The notes beneath the pieces were generated by a model. The model was given only the letters and a program-made list of their open reading frames with translations, ran no database searches and was not told the origin of the DNA. From NCBI GenBank assembly GCA_033980235.1, contig CM067067.1:16550401-16614400 (forward strand): a stretch of 64,000 nucleotides of DNA, written 5' to 3'. The stretch is from Diadema setosum. Taxonomy: Eukaryota; Echinodermata; Echinoidea; Diadematoida; Diadematidae. This document shows, piece after piece, positions 1 through 15,200 of the stretch; the first letter of the stretch is position 1; each line of letters begins with the position of its first letter. Made by a program: the position numbers and the translations under genes.

Positions 1-116
1 TGTAATAGCCTTTATGGTTACATTTTTGTATCAGATTGTTACATTTTGATTTTTGTTTTAGAAATGGATTTGGAGTAAGTGTAATGAAAACTGATGATGT
101 TTTCCCACTTATCTAG

Positions 117-228
117 ATGGGTGCATGTTGTGTGTGCCCTGTATGTCCCAGGAGTGGCGTTTGCTGATGTTGCCAAGCTTCGTTGGGTAACCCTGTCAGA
201 AATGGCGCCTGCCAAATGGGGAGCCAAG
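117..228 (+). CDS. PHF14: PHF14 exon a: extended PHD, WVHVVCALYVPG segment
   Basis: The acceptor is ...cacttatctag and the donor AAG|gtaggt. The first base completes a split codon from the upstream exon; the exon ends in phase 0. It encodes the W-V-H-x-x-C-A-L-Y-x-P-G motif that starts the second zinc-binding part of extended PHD (ePHD) fingers, then V-T-L-S-E-M and K-W-G-A-K. The first part of the ePHD is outside the window. Confidence 0.92.
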
Positions 229-3200
229 GTAGGTAACCTTTGCTGGCATCACTTTCTCTTGTCGTTTTTTTTTTTCTTGTATTCAGTATTAAAAGTGCAT
301 TTGTCTCGTATTTGAATGCAAAAAGCAGAACTAGATAAACCTAAATCAAAACAAAACAGGAAAGTACGGGAGGTAGCACAGTTATTAGTATGCCTTATCA
401 TGTTTAAGAAGAAACAATTTTAGTGCTCAAATTTCTTGTTTTCATCTTGTTTCTTTGTTGTTGTTTTTTGTTCCATTGTCATTGTGTCCCTTATTTCTTG
501 GATGCATAACCTCTGCTAATAAATTGTGTGTTTTTTAAAATTGTTTTTTCAGCATTGCAAAATCAAATACACACCTGCACAGAATACTCGACCACCCAAA
601 ACACTTTAGATATTGTGGCCTTTGATTATGAAAATCCAGTCCTCAGAGAATATGGGATTACCCACTTTGCCATACAAAGCCATTAATGGATATTTCAGGG
701 GCTTGACATGAAGTTGCGTCTTTTTATATTTCTTCCCACTTTGTCTCTTGACTGTGTAGGTCTTGGAGTACTGTAAGCACAGATATTTTCGCTGCACATT
801 AATTTTTTGCATATTTGGCTTTACTTTTGTCAAGGGTGAATTCTAAATCCAGCAAAGATATCTTAATAACAGTTTTCTCTGCACATTTTCCATGAATTAA
901 AGAACCCGCTAACATGTTAATCCGCTTCAGGTCACGAAAAATTAATCATGCGAGAATATCATGTTTACAGTAAATGAATTTCCATCTTTATAATGGCAGA
1001 GTTTTGGGCCATGAAATCAAGTTATCAGTTTCTACACAGAGACAAACAATTTCAAATGGGAATTGATAGAATTATTGAACATATGCCCTCACATTTTCTG
1101 TTGCTGTGCATCCAACAGGCTTGTAGCTACTGTGAAGACGACCGTTTCAGTCAAACAGGCATCTGTATAGGATGTGATGCGGGAATGTGCAGAAACTATT
1201 TCCACGTCACATGGTGAGTGCTCGTGTTGTGCGGACTTTCATTGCCTGCTGATTTCTTAATTTTTGCCTCCGTAATAGTGTGGATTTTATTATTAGGATG
1301 AGTAAAGTGAATTATGATTGCATGTTCAAGAACATTCAGTGTGGCATCTGGACAAGAAAATAAAGACTGTATAGATCCCTTGCTATTTTGTAGTACATTT
1401 GAAAAAAAAAATCATATTTGTTATTTGTTGCCGTTTTTCTTTACCAAGTGTATTTTCCTTTGTCTAGGCATAGGTTACTAGAGAAATGGTAGGCGGATTG
1501 CACCTTGTCAACACAGTTCAATGAAACCCAAGATATATTGTATGCCAAGGTAGTAGAATCCTAACTGGTCATCTAAAGACGTTGCCATGGCAATCTTATG
1601 TAAATTCACTCAGACTATCCTTATCATGGATGTCATTCAGCTTTGTCATTCACTCCATTGTTTTTTCTGTTTGTTTGTTTGTTTGTTTGTTTTTCTTGTC
1701 AGTGGCCAGAGGGAAGGACTGCTGTCAGAGGCCTCTCCAGATGAGGTGGGTTTTACCCTTAATGTGCCCTAACACATAGCTTAACCCCTTGAAAATGAGT
1801 TCTGAGTATGCTTGGGCAGGTGTCTATAGATGAGAAATGCATGTTGTTGCAAAATCAGCCGGTCCTCAACTGGTTAACTTGTCAAGCTTTTTCATCAGTG
1901 TCCAGTAATCCATCCAAACTTGACCAAGTTGTGAAGTTAGCTACGTAATCTACTGGAGCGTAGCGATGTTCCAGAGTTCAACAGGAAGGCCAGAGTTGTC
2001 ACAATAGAAAATTAGGGGAGTAGGTGATCTCTGTTTGTAGACAACTAGTTTCCAGACACCTGGGCCAGTTGGTGAACAAAGCACCGTGAGCATTAACAAA
2101 CATCTTCTCACACAAAAAAAAGGGGGGGGGATATAGAATATCAGGAGTCCTACTCTCCATTGTTAATGAAAAACTTGAGTGAAGCACTGTCAGTCAGTAC
2201 CCGATGAGTAGGCGACTGCTTGTTTCACAAACATCTGGGCCCAATTCATAAAAGGTTGCTATGGCAACAACTCTTGCTGCTATTGCAAGTGTCACACCAA
2301 TGATTAGAATCCAATGGCTGTTGCTATTTGATGATGCCATTCCAGGAAGAGTTGAAGAGTTTGTTCGCAAAAACCGATAAGTCCCTTCATTTAAATCACG
2401 ATTTTTCATAACACTCTGTTAGAGTAGAACGCGAATGATGTGGAGATCATATATGAATGTCAATTAGCTACATAATAGAAGGTTTAATTTTTAGAAATCT
2501 ACACAAAGAGGAAAATTTGAAATTTTGTACTTTTCATGTGTTTTACTGCAAAAACCGATAAGTCCACTTCACGTTTTGTTGCAAAAGCCGATAAGTCCAC
2601 TTCACGTTTTGTTGCAAAAGCCGATAAGTCCACTTCACGTTTTATTGCAAAAGCCGATAAGTCCACCGCTCGCGGTATGAAATCGGTGCGTTGCAAGTCT
2701 TCTCAAGTTTTAGCAATGCTCATGAAGTTTAGCTCACACACATAGGTTTTGGGATAGAGATGAGCAAGACATTTGGTGATGGCATATTATGGTCATAAGT
2801 CACGAAATTGCTTTTGGTAATCGAGGTACTTTCGCATTTTTCAAGTGATGATCATGAAATTTGGTGCGCACATTGGCCTTTGATAAATATGCAAGTCACA
2901 TTCTTTTATGGCTCAAAAACTGCATTGCCATGGTAACAGCATATTACGGCGATTGATCGGGAAAATATTAGGGATCGAAAATGTTCCTCATTTTTCAAGC
3001 AAAATGCTTACGAAGCTTGGTGCACAAATATTAGTGTCAGGATGAAGATATGCAAGCCTTTTTTCGAATGTGTAGGAAACTGCGTTGCCATGGTTAACAC
3101 ATTATGGTAATATGTAAATGGCATATTATGGCAATAAATAGGGAAAATATTGTGGATCGCAGAATTTCCTCATTTTTTCAAGCAAAATGCTCATGAACTT

Positions 3201-6200
3201 TGGTACACACACATTGGTGTGCTGGTGAAGACATTTTATTGAATGTGTTGGAAACTGCATCGCTATGGTAACCAAATATGAAAATACATCAGGACAAAAT
3301 ATTTGGATCAAACTACTTCCTCATGATTTGTAGCAATGCTCCTGCAATCCGGCACACATGCTGTTCTTTGGAACAAGGGAAGCAGGACACCATGTTTCAA
3401 ATGTGTGGAAACTGCGTTGCCATAGAAACGGTATACAGTTAAACTCGCCTAAGTCGACGTCGCATATGTCGAATAATCGCGTAAGTCAATGATTTTAATA
3501 AGTCCCGATTTTTCCCCATTGACGTACGTGTATTAATTCACTCACAGTCGAATTTTGTAAGTCGAATACTCGCCTAAGTCGATGAAATTCCAAGAAAACT
3601 TTCACGGAAAAACCATTGAATTCACTGTGCCTAAGTCGAATAAGATTTTATTGTGTAATAAATAACTGTCATTTATTATTCATTATTTATTACTCATCAT
3701 TATTTTGTTTGTCAGATGAGTTTGAGGTGACAAAAAAAAAATGATCTAAAATCAAAATTCAAAGCGATCGCATGGGATCGTTTAACTCTCTTCGTATTTG
3801 GAGGTCCGCTGGTACAGCCCTGTCAGCTGTCGCGCTACGTACGTACAGTGTTCGTACAGTACACATGCATTCATTTACATATGTACAGTATTGAGCTTGC
3901 AGTGTACATGTAGCTTGGCATTTGCAGCGCTGTGCAGTGGAGTGGTATAATGGATGAAGCTGCTGAGTTTTCAAAGCAGAAAGTAGGGGGAAAGTTACAG
4001 GCACGGGTAAATCAGAATTGCACCTCTACACGCATTTCAAGCCACGGTATGGTAAACTGGAATCAATCACTGCTCAAATATCGTTATATCACTTCCCCAA
4101 GGTTTAACAAGGGTGTAAAGTAATCGGACCTGTGCCAATACTAATGCACTGTCCAAGCAAAGTTAGCCCAGCCCTGCTGGGCTACCCGTGCTGCGGCACA
4201 CCGCTCCAGCTCTCGGCTCCAGAGTAGACAACATACATGTACATTAAACATACATGTATGTACCTGTGGTGAAACTGTAAGTCGATTTTTTTCGACTTAC
4301 GCACAAGTCGAAAATCGCCTAAGTCGATGTGTTTTGCTCAGTCCCGAGAAGATCGACTTATGCGAGTTTAACTGTATTTTATTTCTTGTGCTCCCGTTTT
4401 CGTCCTGGGTTGGACCAAAGCTGGGCAGCCTCTAGAAGCTTACTGTCATACACGATATTCAAATCAGCACGAAGTAGCCACGATGCTGGTGCTGCATCAG
4501 CCTACATGCTTATAACGAAGTCTGTATCATGCGTGTATGTAGTCCTACATAGTTACTGTACAGCATGCATAACACATTGTAATCAATGAAATCACCTGAC
4601 ACATGTACGACATGCTGATTGGTTAGTGTGGACTTATCGACTTTTGCAACAAAATGAGGAGTGGACTTATCGGTTTTTGTGGCAAAACACTAATTCTAGA
4701 CTGAAATAATCCGAGTTATATTGCATTTTGTCATAAACTTATCGTATCTTCAAATTGGTCCCACAATTCCCTTAAATTACAGTATACACTGTATGTCGAC
4801 TGATTTTCATGAAAAATGGCCGTATCGGTTTTTCCGAACAAACTCTTCAGTTGTTGTCCTAACTTCTTTTATGGAATGGGATTCTGGAGAGCTAAATGTG
4901 ACATCAGAACATCCAATTTGTATGGCACTGATAGCTCAGAGATTATATTGCTGTTAGCCTTGACCAATCGCACATGAGCTGATTTTAACATTAAAAATGT
5001 TTTTATCAAAAAAGAACAATGGAAAAGGAGAATCAAAGTCTACTTATTGCAAGACCCACCGTGATATAAAAAGTGAGTGAAGTATAGTATAGATGGGTTT
5101 ATCTGCCACAACAGACAGAAATGCACTTGTTCAAAGCATGCTTGAACTACAAATGGTCTGGTCTGAGGTCAATTTATTCACCTCAACAGGACATTGCTGA
5201 CCCCTTCTATGCGTACTGCAAGTTACACGTGGAGAAGGCAATCCGGCGCAAGAAGCGCCAGAACTGGCTGGCCATGCAGACCAACCAGAAGCCGGCCACT
5301 CACATCAACCAGCTTCTCTCTGCCCTGGAGGACAGGGTGCATGCCAAGTACCTCAGGTGTGTCATGAGATTATCCAAGCTTTATGGTGGTTGTCATGTTA
5401 GTCTCTGTTTGTGTGTATTTGAAGGAAGGGGAAGGGTTAAAGCATTATTTACCATTTGCAGGTGCAAAAACCCAGCTTTAGTGCTTCAAAATAATTTTAA
5501 AGTGCGAGTTAGGATTAGAAACAATTAATGTGAAAATGTTAATCAGTATAGTCAAAGTTAAGTATTGTTTAATATACAAAATGTGAACCAAAGTTATGAT
5601 AAAATTGTTTCTAGACAAAACTGGCCACAGTTATGGTTTAGTGAGAAAAATAGTGATATCCCCATATATTTTAGGCTTTATTGCAAACTTTTTAATAGGT
5701 AAGATGTTTTGTGATACAGCTAACCTACACATGATGCATCAAAAGTGATAACTTCAACATTTTTTTTTTTAGATCACTGCTCCCAATGGTAATGATAATT
5801 GAAAAATGAATGGAAGGTCTCAGGCAAATTCATATCTCATAAGTACATGTTGTTCTTTATCTCTCTCACTCACACACACTTTAAAAAAAAATTAAAAACA
5901 AACAAAGAAAAAAAAAAACAAGATCTGGAACCCCTTCTCAACAAAAATTTTACCATCCCTGTATTAAATCAGGTTTTGTACTTGGAAGGAAGCCATAAAT
6001 CACAATGCTAAATTTGTTCTCTGCTTCTAAGAATATAGTCAGATATGCATGGTACGTACATGCATAATGAAAGAGTTATTACATAGTTTACATTGAATAA
6101 CATATCCATGAATGAGACTTTTATGCAAACTTTATGTGGATTGAAGAAATAGGTTCAAGTAAGTAGGGAAGGATGAGGCTTGGGAGATAAATAACTTACA

Positions 6201-9200
6201 TCGAATGGTAGGGTTTCTAGGCTTGTAAGCAATGTCACTCCCAAGAGTGTACATTTATATTCATTCACCCACAAGACATCCCATGGGTCAATGCACAATT
6301 CTTACCTGTTCTCCGTGCAGGTACCAAGACAAGTACAGAGCCATGCGTCGCCTCAAGCCTGACCCCTGGATCCCTCCGGAGAAGGTGCCCCGGGCTCTGA
6401 CCACCAGCGCCTCGGCCTGTCGCCGCCTCATGCGCAAGGCCGAGCTGATGGGCTTCACCGTGGACAGCATGCGGGTGGCCAGCACCAGGCACAAGGAGAG
6501 GCAGGATGTGAGCCGAAAGTGGCACATCCCGCCGGCCTTCTCCGCCGAGTTTGTCAACTACTGCATAGGTCAGCTGCTGGATGATGTAGTAAAGTGCACT
6601 CTCGATATAACAAACATGGCTGTAACAAAATTCTTGTCACAACAAAGTACCTCGGATCCTAAAATTGTCATCTGTATACCATAACAAAGAAAATGGGACT
6701 CCAATGGGGTTAGCAAAGAATATATGGGATTCCAACAAAAATAGTCCCAATGGAATTCCATTTTCTTTTTTCAATTTTTCACTCATGAATTACATACATT
6801 TCTAGTCAGTTTCCCTTTGTTTCCATTTCTTCATATCATACAGTTTACTGTTAGGCTATGTAGAAAATTCAATACTACAAAAGAAAACAGTTGGTTGGGA
6901 GGAATTCATTATAATGGAAGTGCACTGCATTAGCTCTTTCTTGGATATCAGACAGTTTTAAGAGCTGTAATGTGTTCTCTTTTTATGTGAAGCTTGTACA
7001 GTATGGACTGTAAGAATTAGTTTGAGCAAGTGGTGATAAGTCACATCTATCAGTTGTGTGATTGCTGGTGTGTAGGTACATGGTCAAGAATTCAGAGGTG
7101 CATATACCGGTCTTTTTTTGTATTGACTTGTTTTCATTTACACTCAGTAAAAAAAGAAAGTAAACACTTTTTCCAGTTAATATTTTGCATAAAAGATTTA
7201 GATAAAAATCAATGTGTCGTATTCCATATCAAAGATTATTTAATTGGTTTTCAGCCTGGTAGGTTTATACAAAGGGAAATCTTACGCATGAGTGAACACA
7301 TTTGCTTTTGTCCTCCAAGGCAGAAATGTAAAAATTGCAGAATTGGACATATTGAAATCATTTGCAAATGCCCTCCAAGATAGCAATGATAACAAAAGAC
7401 CAATTTAAAGCAATGAGAGACATGAAGGAAACAGCAGAAATAAGTTTCCGATCCCTTGTTTCCCTTTATATTCAAAACAAAAACATAGTGGGGAAACTGA
7501 AGGTGGAACAGAAGCATTTTCCATCAATTCAAACTTTAAATGACATAGGGAGTAAGCTGTAAAGGTGATGAAATCGACAGAATTTCTTCGTTTTACTTTT
7601 TAATTAAGGAATTTAGGAATGCAGGAGACAAATTCAAGATTCAAATATTATTTAAAATTTTCTTAATTTGAAATAAGGTTTCAAATTTAACCTTCTTTGT
7701 TACCATAATTTTCTCTTATGTCTTCGGATTTGACAGAAGATTCTTCAGTTTCCTCCATTATTTTTTGCCTTTCTTTATCTTTTGAGGGTTACAGAGACAT
7801 TATTGAGATCATAGGTTGATTTTGACAAATTAATTTGCATTTCTTTTGTGTTAAATTTGTCTTTTGTTCTCATTATTATATGGAAGAGCAAATATGCTTG
7901 AATAACAACTTGTCCATTTTGCAATTTTTACTTTTGTGCCTTGGAAGAGAAAAACGAATGTGTTCACTCATGCATAAAGTTACCATTTTCATTGGCCTAC
8001 ACGGTTGATAGCTAATTAAATTACCTTTAACATGGTATATAAAACACCATCTTTAGCCAGATAGGCTATGAGAAAGATAAACTTGAAAAAGTGTTTACTT
8101 TCTTTTTTTGCTGAGTGTATAAAACAGTGACAAAAATAACCTGCGATGTTACAATAAAAGGGTTCTTGGAAATGTAAAGACATCCCACCCATCCCCCCTC
8201 CCCCCCCCCAAAAAAAAAGATATCTACACTGTAGCTTTAATTTTTGCGCTATCTTTTTGTATTTAAACCTGTTGAGGATGACTCCTGAGTATATTTGGGC
8301 AGGTGTCTATGGGAACTGCATGTTGCAGCAAAATCGTTATGTCTTCAATGGGTTAAAGGCGACCTTCACGCTAAAGACAACTTTTTTTTTTAATAAGTCG
8401 CACACTCACTGCATGCATTTATGCATTTCCGGCGCAAAGAGTTACGAATTTATTGACACACTTTTCAAAAAATTTTGGTGGCCCCAGGTGGGCCACCAAA
8501 TTTGCCCTTTTCTGAAATTATGTGGCCCAACTTTCATTTTTGGTGGCCCCGGGCCGCCGGGCCACCGTTAGTGTCGAGCCCTGGCTATGTGCTAAGTTCA
8601 AAGTCAAAATTTTGAATTAATCTATAAATTTCTGTAAACTTGTATTCATGGACCTCATTACTTTGGTACCAAATTTTATAATACACTGTTAATGTAAAAT
8701 CATGACTCATAAAAAGGTTGCTTGAGCGAGTATGATAACCTTTGAGTCATATACTTTCAGCGAGACTGTTTTCATATAGTGCCTAAAAGCATTTGCCTGC
8801 AGCTCAGTCTATTTGAGTCTTGTTTTGCATCTGTGAAGTACATGTCATGACCTGTTGCATATGCTTTAGGAAAGATTGAAGTAGGATAAATCATTGACTT
8901 CTACCACCATCATTTGACCTGCCCCCAGACCGAGATGAGAGAATGAAGACGTTGAAGACAAAGCTGAACGACCTCATGAAGCAGAGCAATGAGCTACAAG
9001 CACAGGAGGGACGTCTCCGTCGAAAGTATGATGAGGTGAGAGAGTCTGGCACAAGACTTCATTGGAATCATCTTTGGTTGACTTGATCCAAGTCAGTGAT
9101 AAGCTCAGATATGTGAACGCTTGCAGATGGATTGCCCATGATAAGACTGCTCATCTCACCTTTGTCCATTCCATTCATTATGTTGCTATAGTTTTTATTC

Positions 9201-12200
9201 ATTCTGTATGTCATCAGTTGCCTGCTTACCGGTATTTAAACAATGCATTTTTTTTTTCATTATTTGCTTTGTGTGGCAACTTTGTGGCTTGCTAGTTGCA
9301 TCTACACATTTTTACAGTCAGTGTTAATCCCTTGTTTTCCTCACAAAGTTACAAATGGGACTTTATTATGAGTAAGACACTGCACATTTCTTTCATAAAG
9401 TATGATGTTATGCATTAAGCTATTAAAAAGGGTTATCATAAGTTTGTAATAACAACTATTCTAGGAAGCACTGTTATGGAGGCTAAATTATTAACGACAA
9501 AAAGTGGCTTTAATAGTGTTTTTTACGTCCAGACCTAAAGCAAGAAAGCAGAATATTCTGAAAACACATGGCTGTCCCGTTTGCCTACAGGGAATGACTT
9601 CTTCTATGTTTTTTATGCCTCCGCCATGAAGTGGTGCCGGAGGCATTATGTTTTCGGGTTGTCCGTCCGTCCTTCCGTCCGTCCGCCGTCCGTCCTTCCG
9701 TCCGTCCGTAATGAATTTTGTGGACAAGGTAACTATAGAAACCTGTTGAGGTATCCTAATGAAACTTGGCATGTATGTGTATTAGGGGGTGAAATTGTGC
9801 CTATCAACTTTTGGGTGCACATGCTCAAGGTCAAAGGTCAAATACATAAAATTTCACTATTTCCACCATATCTGTTGAATGCCTGAAGATATTTTCTTGA
9901 AACTTAGTGTATACATGTATTACCCAATTAAGATTCTCTGGTGAAAGTTTGGGTCATGAGGTCAAAGGTCAAAAGGTCAGGATCATATACATAAAATTTC
10001 ACTATTTCCACCATATCTATTGAATGCCTGAAGATATTTTCTTGAAACTTAGTGTATACATGTATTTTCCAATTAAGATTCTATGGTGAAAGTTTGAGTC
10101 ATGAGGTCAAAGGTCAAAGGTCAAAAAGTCAGGGTCAAATACATAAAATTTTACTATTTCCACCATATCTATTGAATGCCTGAAGATATTTTCTTGAAAC
10201 TTAGTGTATACATGTATAACCCAATTAAGATTCTCTGGTGAAAGTTTGGGTCATGAGGTCAAAGGTCAAAAGTCAAAAGGTCAAGTAAAAATATTAAAAC
10301 TTCTTTTTTTCTCCATACCTTGGAAAATTGTTCAAGGTATCTTCATGGAACATAGTATATACATGTACTGACTGGAAGTGATTATCTAGAGAATGTAGGG
10401 TTCATGGGGTCAGGGGTCAAAGGTCAAGTGCAAGACTTCAAAATTTTACTATTACCCTCATATTTATGCAATGCCAGCAGGGTTATTTTTTTTACACTTG
10501 GTGTATGCGTGTGTAACCTAATAGAAATTCTCTGGAAAGTTTTTTTTTTTTCTCTTTTTGCCTCAAAGGTCAAAAGGTCAAAGATCAAGTGAAAGTGCTG
10601 AACTAACTTTTTCCTCCATATCTCGGAAGTGGCTCAAGTTACCTTGAAACTTAGTACATATTATGCATGTTCTACCTGAAAGTAATTATCTTATGAATTT
10701 CAGGGTCAAGGGCCAGATGAAAATGGTAACAATTTACTATTCAATTCAGAAATTGCACTTCTTCTCCACACCTGTATCTTGAAAATTACTCAATGCCTAA
10801 ATGTATGAGTGGGTCAAAGTCAAGTTAAAGTCCTTAAATCCCTAGATACATGCTCTCCTATTCATCCAATTAAACCTACGTCAAGGAAGGTGAACATTCA
10901 ACACATTTGTGACAAACTTGTCATTCCAATATTTTGCCAATTTTGTGAAAATGTAATCACACAGTGTCCACATATACTATCTAGACCTATTGGGAAAATC
11001 ATGCATTATGGCGGAGGCATACCAGTCGCCAAAGCGACATTTCTAGTTTACACCTTTGACGTTTATCAACACTGTACATTCAATACTTCCTCTTCAAGCA
11101 TGGGCTTTATTCCAGTAATTTAAATTGTTATTACACACAATTGTGTTTCGTATGTACGTATCCATATCTTTACAATTCTTTGTAGACGTGTACTGTTGTA
11201 TCATCCTTTCACTTCTTTGATGTGTTTTTCTCGTTCAACTATTGCACTGTTCGTCCATGTAGCTCTCCTCAGAAGTTGGGAAGCAGCGGCTGCTTCAGTC
11301 CGAAAATCGAAGCAGCATCGAAGCCATCTGGAAGGCCCTGAGCTGCGTGGCGGGCAAGAAGCTGAAGCTGCCCAGCGTGCTCAGCCCGCCCCGCATCAGG
11401 AAGACGCCCAGCAAGAAGGAGGAGAAGGAGGAGATCAAGTCTCCCACCGTCATTCATCTGTAAGTCTTTTCCCAGAGTTACCCACATGTTCAAAGACCCA
11501 CATGTTCATTCACATGTTTGAAGTCCCACCCCCACCAGTGAGCCTTCAGTGAACCATACTGAAACATTGGATGCATCTTGCAAAATGCTACAAAATATAT
11601 TTTGTGTTATCATTCATGAAAGTCACTCAGTTAGCATAAATTGAAGCGCTTCCTACCCTCAGAGGTACTGAGAATTGGTTTTGGGTGGCAAGCGCTATGG
11701 GAGTATAGTTAAAAGATAGTGTGCTGCTTCTACTTACCGTTTGGTGAGCTATGCACCAAGCAAGAGACGGAGGGATGGGGGAATGTCAAGTCAGGGATTG
11801 TGTCCTTATCGTCCAGTCTGTGTCTTGGGTCCGTCTGTCTCTCGGTCTCTATTTTGCCCTCCAGGTGAAATTTCTTTGTGTGCAGCTGGTGCCTGTGTGT
11901 ATGTTTGTTGGGGGGTTGTGCCGTCTGTCTGCCTGTGTGGGCACAGGTTAAGCGGCTGTATGGCCAAGTTCATACTAAAGTGTACTATGTATGCACAGCT
12001 ACACACCAGGGCCCCGTTTCATAAAAAAGTTTATATGATATCAACTCTTGCTGGAATGGCAATTGTTATAGTAACAACAAGAATCCAGCTTACTGATTGG
12101 CTGTTGCTATTGGAAGTTGTCATTCCAGCAAGAGTTGCCATCCTAACATCTTCTGTGAAACGGGGCCCAGTTGTACCACCGCACTAGTATTGGCTTGTGT

Positions 12201-15200
12201 TTTCATGGTGGCAGATATATTATTACTTACCATATACCTGTACCTGGTGGGAGAAATATAGTTGTCATCCATACAACCAAACCGAGTGCCGAGCACAGAG
12301 TTCAACCTGTCTAACTACAAGCATCCAAAGCCAGTCAGAGGTCAAGAGTATAGTAGATGGACTTGACATCAAAGTCTTGCATGGCCCACATTTGACCTAA
12401 AGTGCTAACAATTATTATGTTAATATTCCATGGTGTATGGTGAAAAACCATGCAGTAAAATGGTGAATTCATTATACTTGGTATGTATTTAATGTGTTTG
12501 CTTGCAAAATTATGATAGCGCCCAATACATTTCTTCAACCTTTGTACCGCTCTATTTTCATCTTCATTTACTAAAGGTACAATACAGGATATTTGACTGC
12601 ACAAACTTAAACTATCCCTCAGATTCTATATCTCATGACAAAGACTTCCTCACCATTTGCTGTATAAATGGGGTTGCTGAAAGCTGCGTGTTTCAGTCTT
12701 GTGTGTATTGTGTGTATTGATTCTGTTTGGTGTGAATAGTGGGCAGCATATACTCCAAAACTCAGCATTTTTTTTTTTTTTTTTTTTTTAACGAATTGTG
12801 CATTTGTATCCCAGTCCGGCAGTCCTTTTTGTTCTAAATCTGTTGAAAATTAATTTTTTTTTTGCTTTTTGATGGTGTCTCTTTTATAGTATCCCCTGTG
12901 CAGGAAAATGCATTGTTTTTACACAGGACTTTGACATAAAACAGCTTTTAGCTGATCATTTTTATCCTGTATAAATATGTTTCAATAAATAAATAGATAA
13001 ACAATAAATTTGCTGTCATTTGCCTGCAAAGCCCCCACAATACAATTTCAACCCGTTACTTGCCCAGGTACTTAACTTGCCAAGTTAATTGGAACAGCAT
13101 TCAGTAATTCCCCAAACTTAACCTACTGTTGGTTGTAAAGGTTGCAAGCCCACTCAAGTGAAGCAATATGCCTCAGTCTAGCAGGAAGGCCAATGTGACA
13201 CAATAGGGATTACGGGGTTGGGTAATCTCTTTTACTTGACATTTACTGTATACGCCAAATATTTCCCGAGGTTTTTATTTTCGCGAATTTCGCGAGTCGG
13301 GTGCTATTCGCGTAATTAAAGACATGCGAAAATATTGACTCTGATCCCGATGTGAATGTGACGTACGCATGTACACTTCTCCGTTAAGTGCAGGACTCCA
13401 CGATCGCGAATTTAATCACTCACGAAATCGTTGGGAATTCCGGAGTCGCCACAAATTTAGACTCGCGAAATATATGGCGTATACAGTAGTTCCCAGACAT
13501 TTGTGCTAGTTTTTTAACAAAACATACTAAGAACTATAGTGATAATGCCAACGGGACAATAGAAACTCCTTAACAGTGCAAAATTGATAAAGCTGTTGTT
13601 TCTGTCCTTTTAAATGCTTTGTGCATGACAGCTTGGTATATTTAGAAACCATTATTTTCAGTATCAAACATGCACACATGCAGTTTTAGCAGTAATGTGT
13701 GAGTGTATGCTGTAGGGCATGATATTTTGCATGCAGTCCTGGGACAGCTAAATAGTCATATGAAGCTTTGGTCCCCCTGAATTATCTTTTACATATTGAC
13801 ATTGTGCAGCTGATCAGAGAAACAGAGGCACAAGAATTGCATTATATGTTTGTCTCATTTTTTACCTTTTTTTTTTTTTTTTTCTTCTGACAGATGTGGC
13901 ATATGTGAGCAGTCACATGACCAGCACCTGCTTGTGTTGTGCGACATCTGCAAGAAGTATTACCACATGGGTTGCCTCGATCCACCGCTCACACGTTTGC
14001 CCAAGAAGTCAGCCTTCAGTGTTTGGTGAGTGCCTGGTGTGCTAAATAGTGAGAGATGGGGAGAAGCAACTCAGATTTCATGAACTGATTTTGAAGTCAT
14101 GCAGCTGTTCAGCAAAATAAGTGAGAAAAGTGGATGGGGATCCTCTTTTTTGGCCAAACTGAATAACAGTGAATGCTTCTTTCACTATGAGGATTTGAAA
14201 CGAGGATTTTTTTTTTTCTTATGGGGAAAGAAGCTTGAATTTTGTGATTGTACTGTGAGAATAAGTCTGTTTACTGTATTTAAAGAATTATTACATACTA
14301 GACAGATGAATAGATTGCATATCCCAAATTTTAAATACTGTGTTTCAAGATATACTTTTAAATATACGGGACCTGTCTTATGGAATGATTTGCCAAATGT
14401 AATAAAGTTGTCTAATAGACTGTCAATATTTAAAAGAAGTTATAAATTTTTTCTTGTTCATAAAGATATGCTATAAGTCCCAAGTTTTATTCAGTGTATA
14501 AGCATGCCACTATGGAGACTCTTGCCTTCTTAAATGTATGTGTTTTTTCGGTAGTATAGTTTTCTTGTTTGTATTCCATCAATGTAACTATCTTATTTGT
14601 AATACTTGGGATCAGCCATAGAAAGACCAAACGGTCTATGTTGATCCCCCCACAAACTGAACAAATTGCTTTTATGTTGTGTTTGTATGGTGTGGAATTG
14701 TTATAAGTTGAACATTTTTCTGTATTGTTCCAATGTTCTACTGTGTATGTGTTTGTTCTAGTATTACTTGTATGTTTTTTTATCAGGATGTGGAAATAAA
14801 TGAAATGAAAATGAAATGAAAATGTTAGACACTTTAATCAAATTTCCTTTCTACCAGAGTCTGTGGGAACTTTTCACTATGTAACAGCAAAAAGTGGCAG
14901 AGAATCCCTTTGAAATGGTAGGAAGAGAAAAATGCTCTTCACAGATGAATTAGATAATTGTCAGGGTGCTACAAGAACCACTAGTCATTTGCCATGGACA
15001 ACTAAAACTCACCATTGGGCAAGTGAAATGAATGGACACTTGCCTGCATAGAGTAGTGGGCCTTTCCCCTTATACCAGTACAGTCAAGTGGCAGAAAAGA
15101 ATGTTTTGTTATACCCTGATTGCGCATCTCATGATAGGTAGGAATTTTATGTAAATTCATGGCCACGGAAGAAAGGTCTTGTTCAAATCGATACCGATTG

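Larger units (their letters stand above)
2353..4851. mobile_element. composite inverted-repeat element with gaagagtttgttcg ends
   Basis: The left end gaagagtttgttcgcaaaaa has an inverted match at about 4822-4851 (..tttttccgaacaaactcttc). A second inverted pair, caaaaaccgataagtccac (2548) and gtggacttatcggtttttg (about 4655), lies inside. The interior holds a 33-bp minisatellite, a roughly 180-bp tandem array and a nested TA-flanked element. No protein is recognisable. The outer borders are approximate. Confidence 0.45.

Noticed and set aside
11741..12187. 148-codon open frame
   Set aside because: It spans the palindromic MITE at 12,009-12,168 and low-complexity GT-rich sequence; no domain pattern and no splice context.
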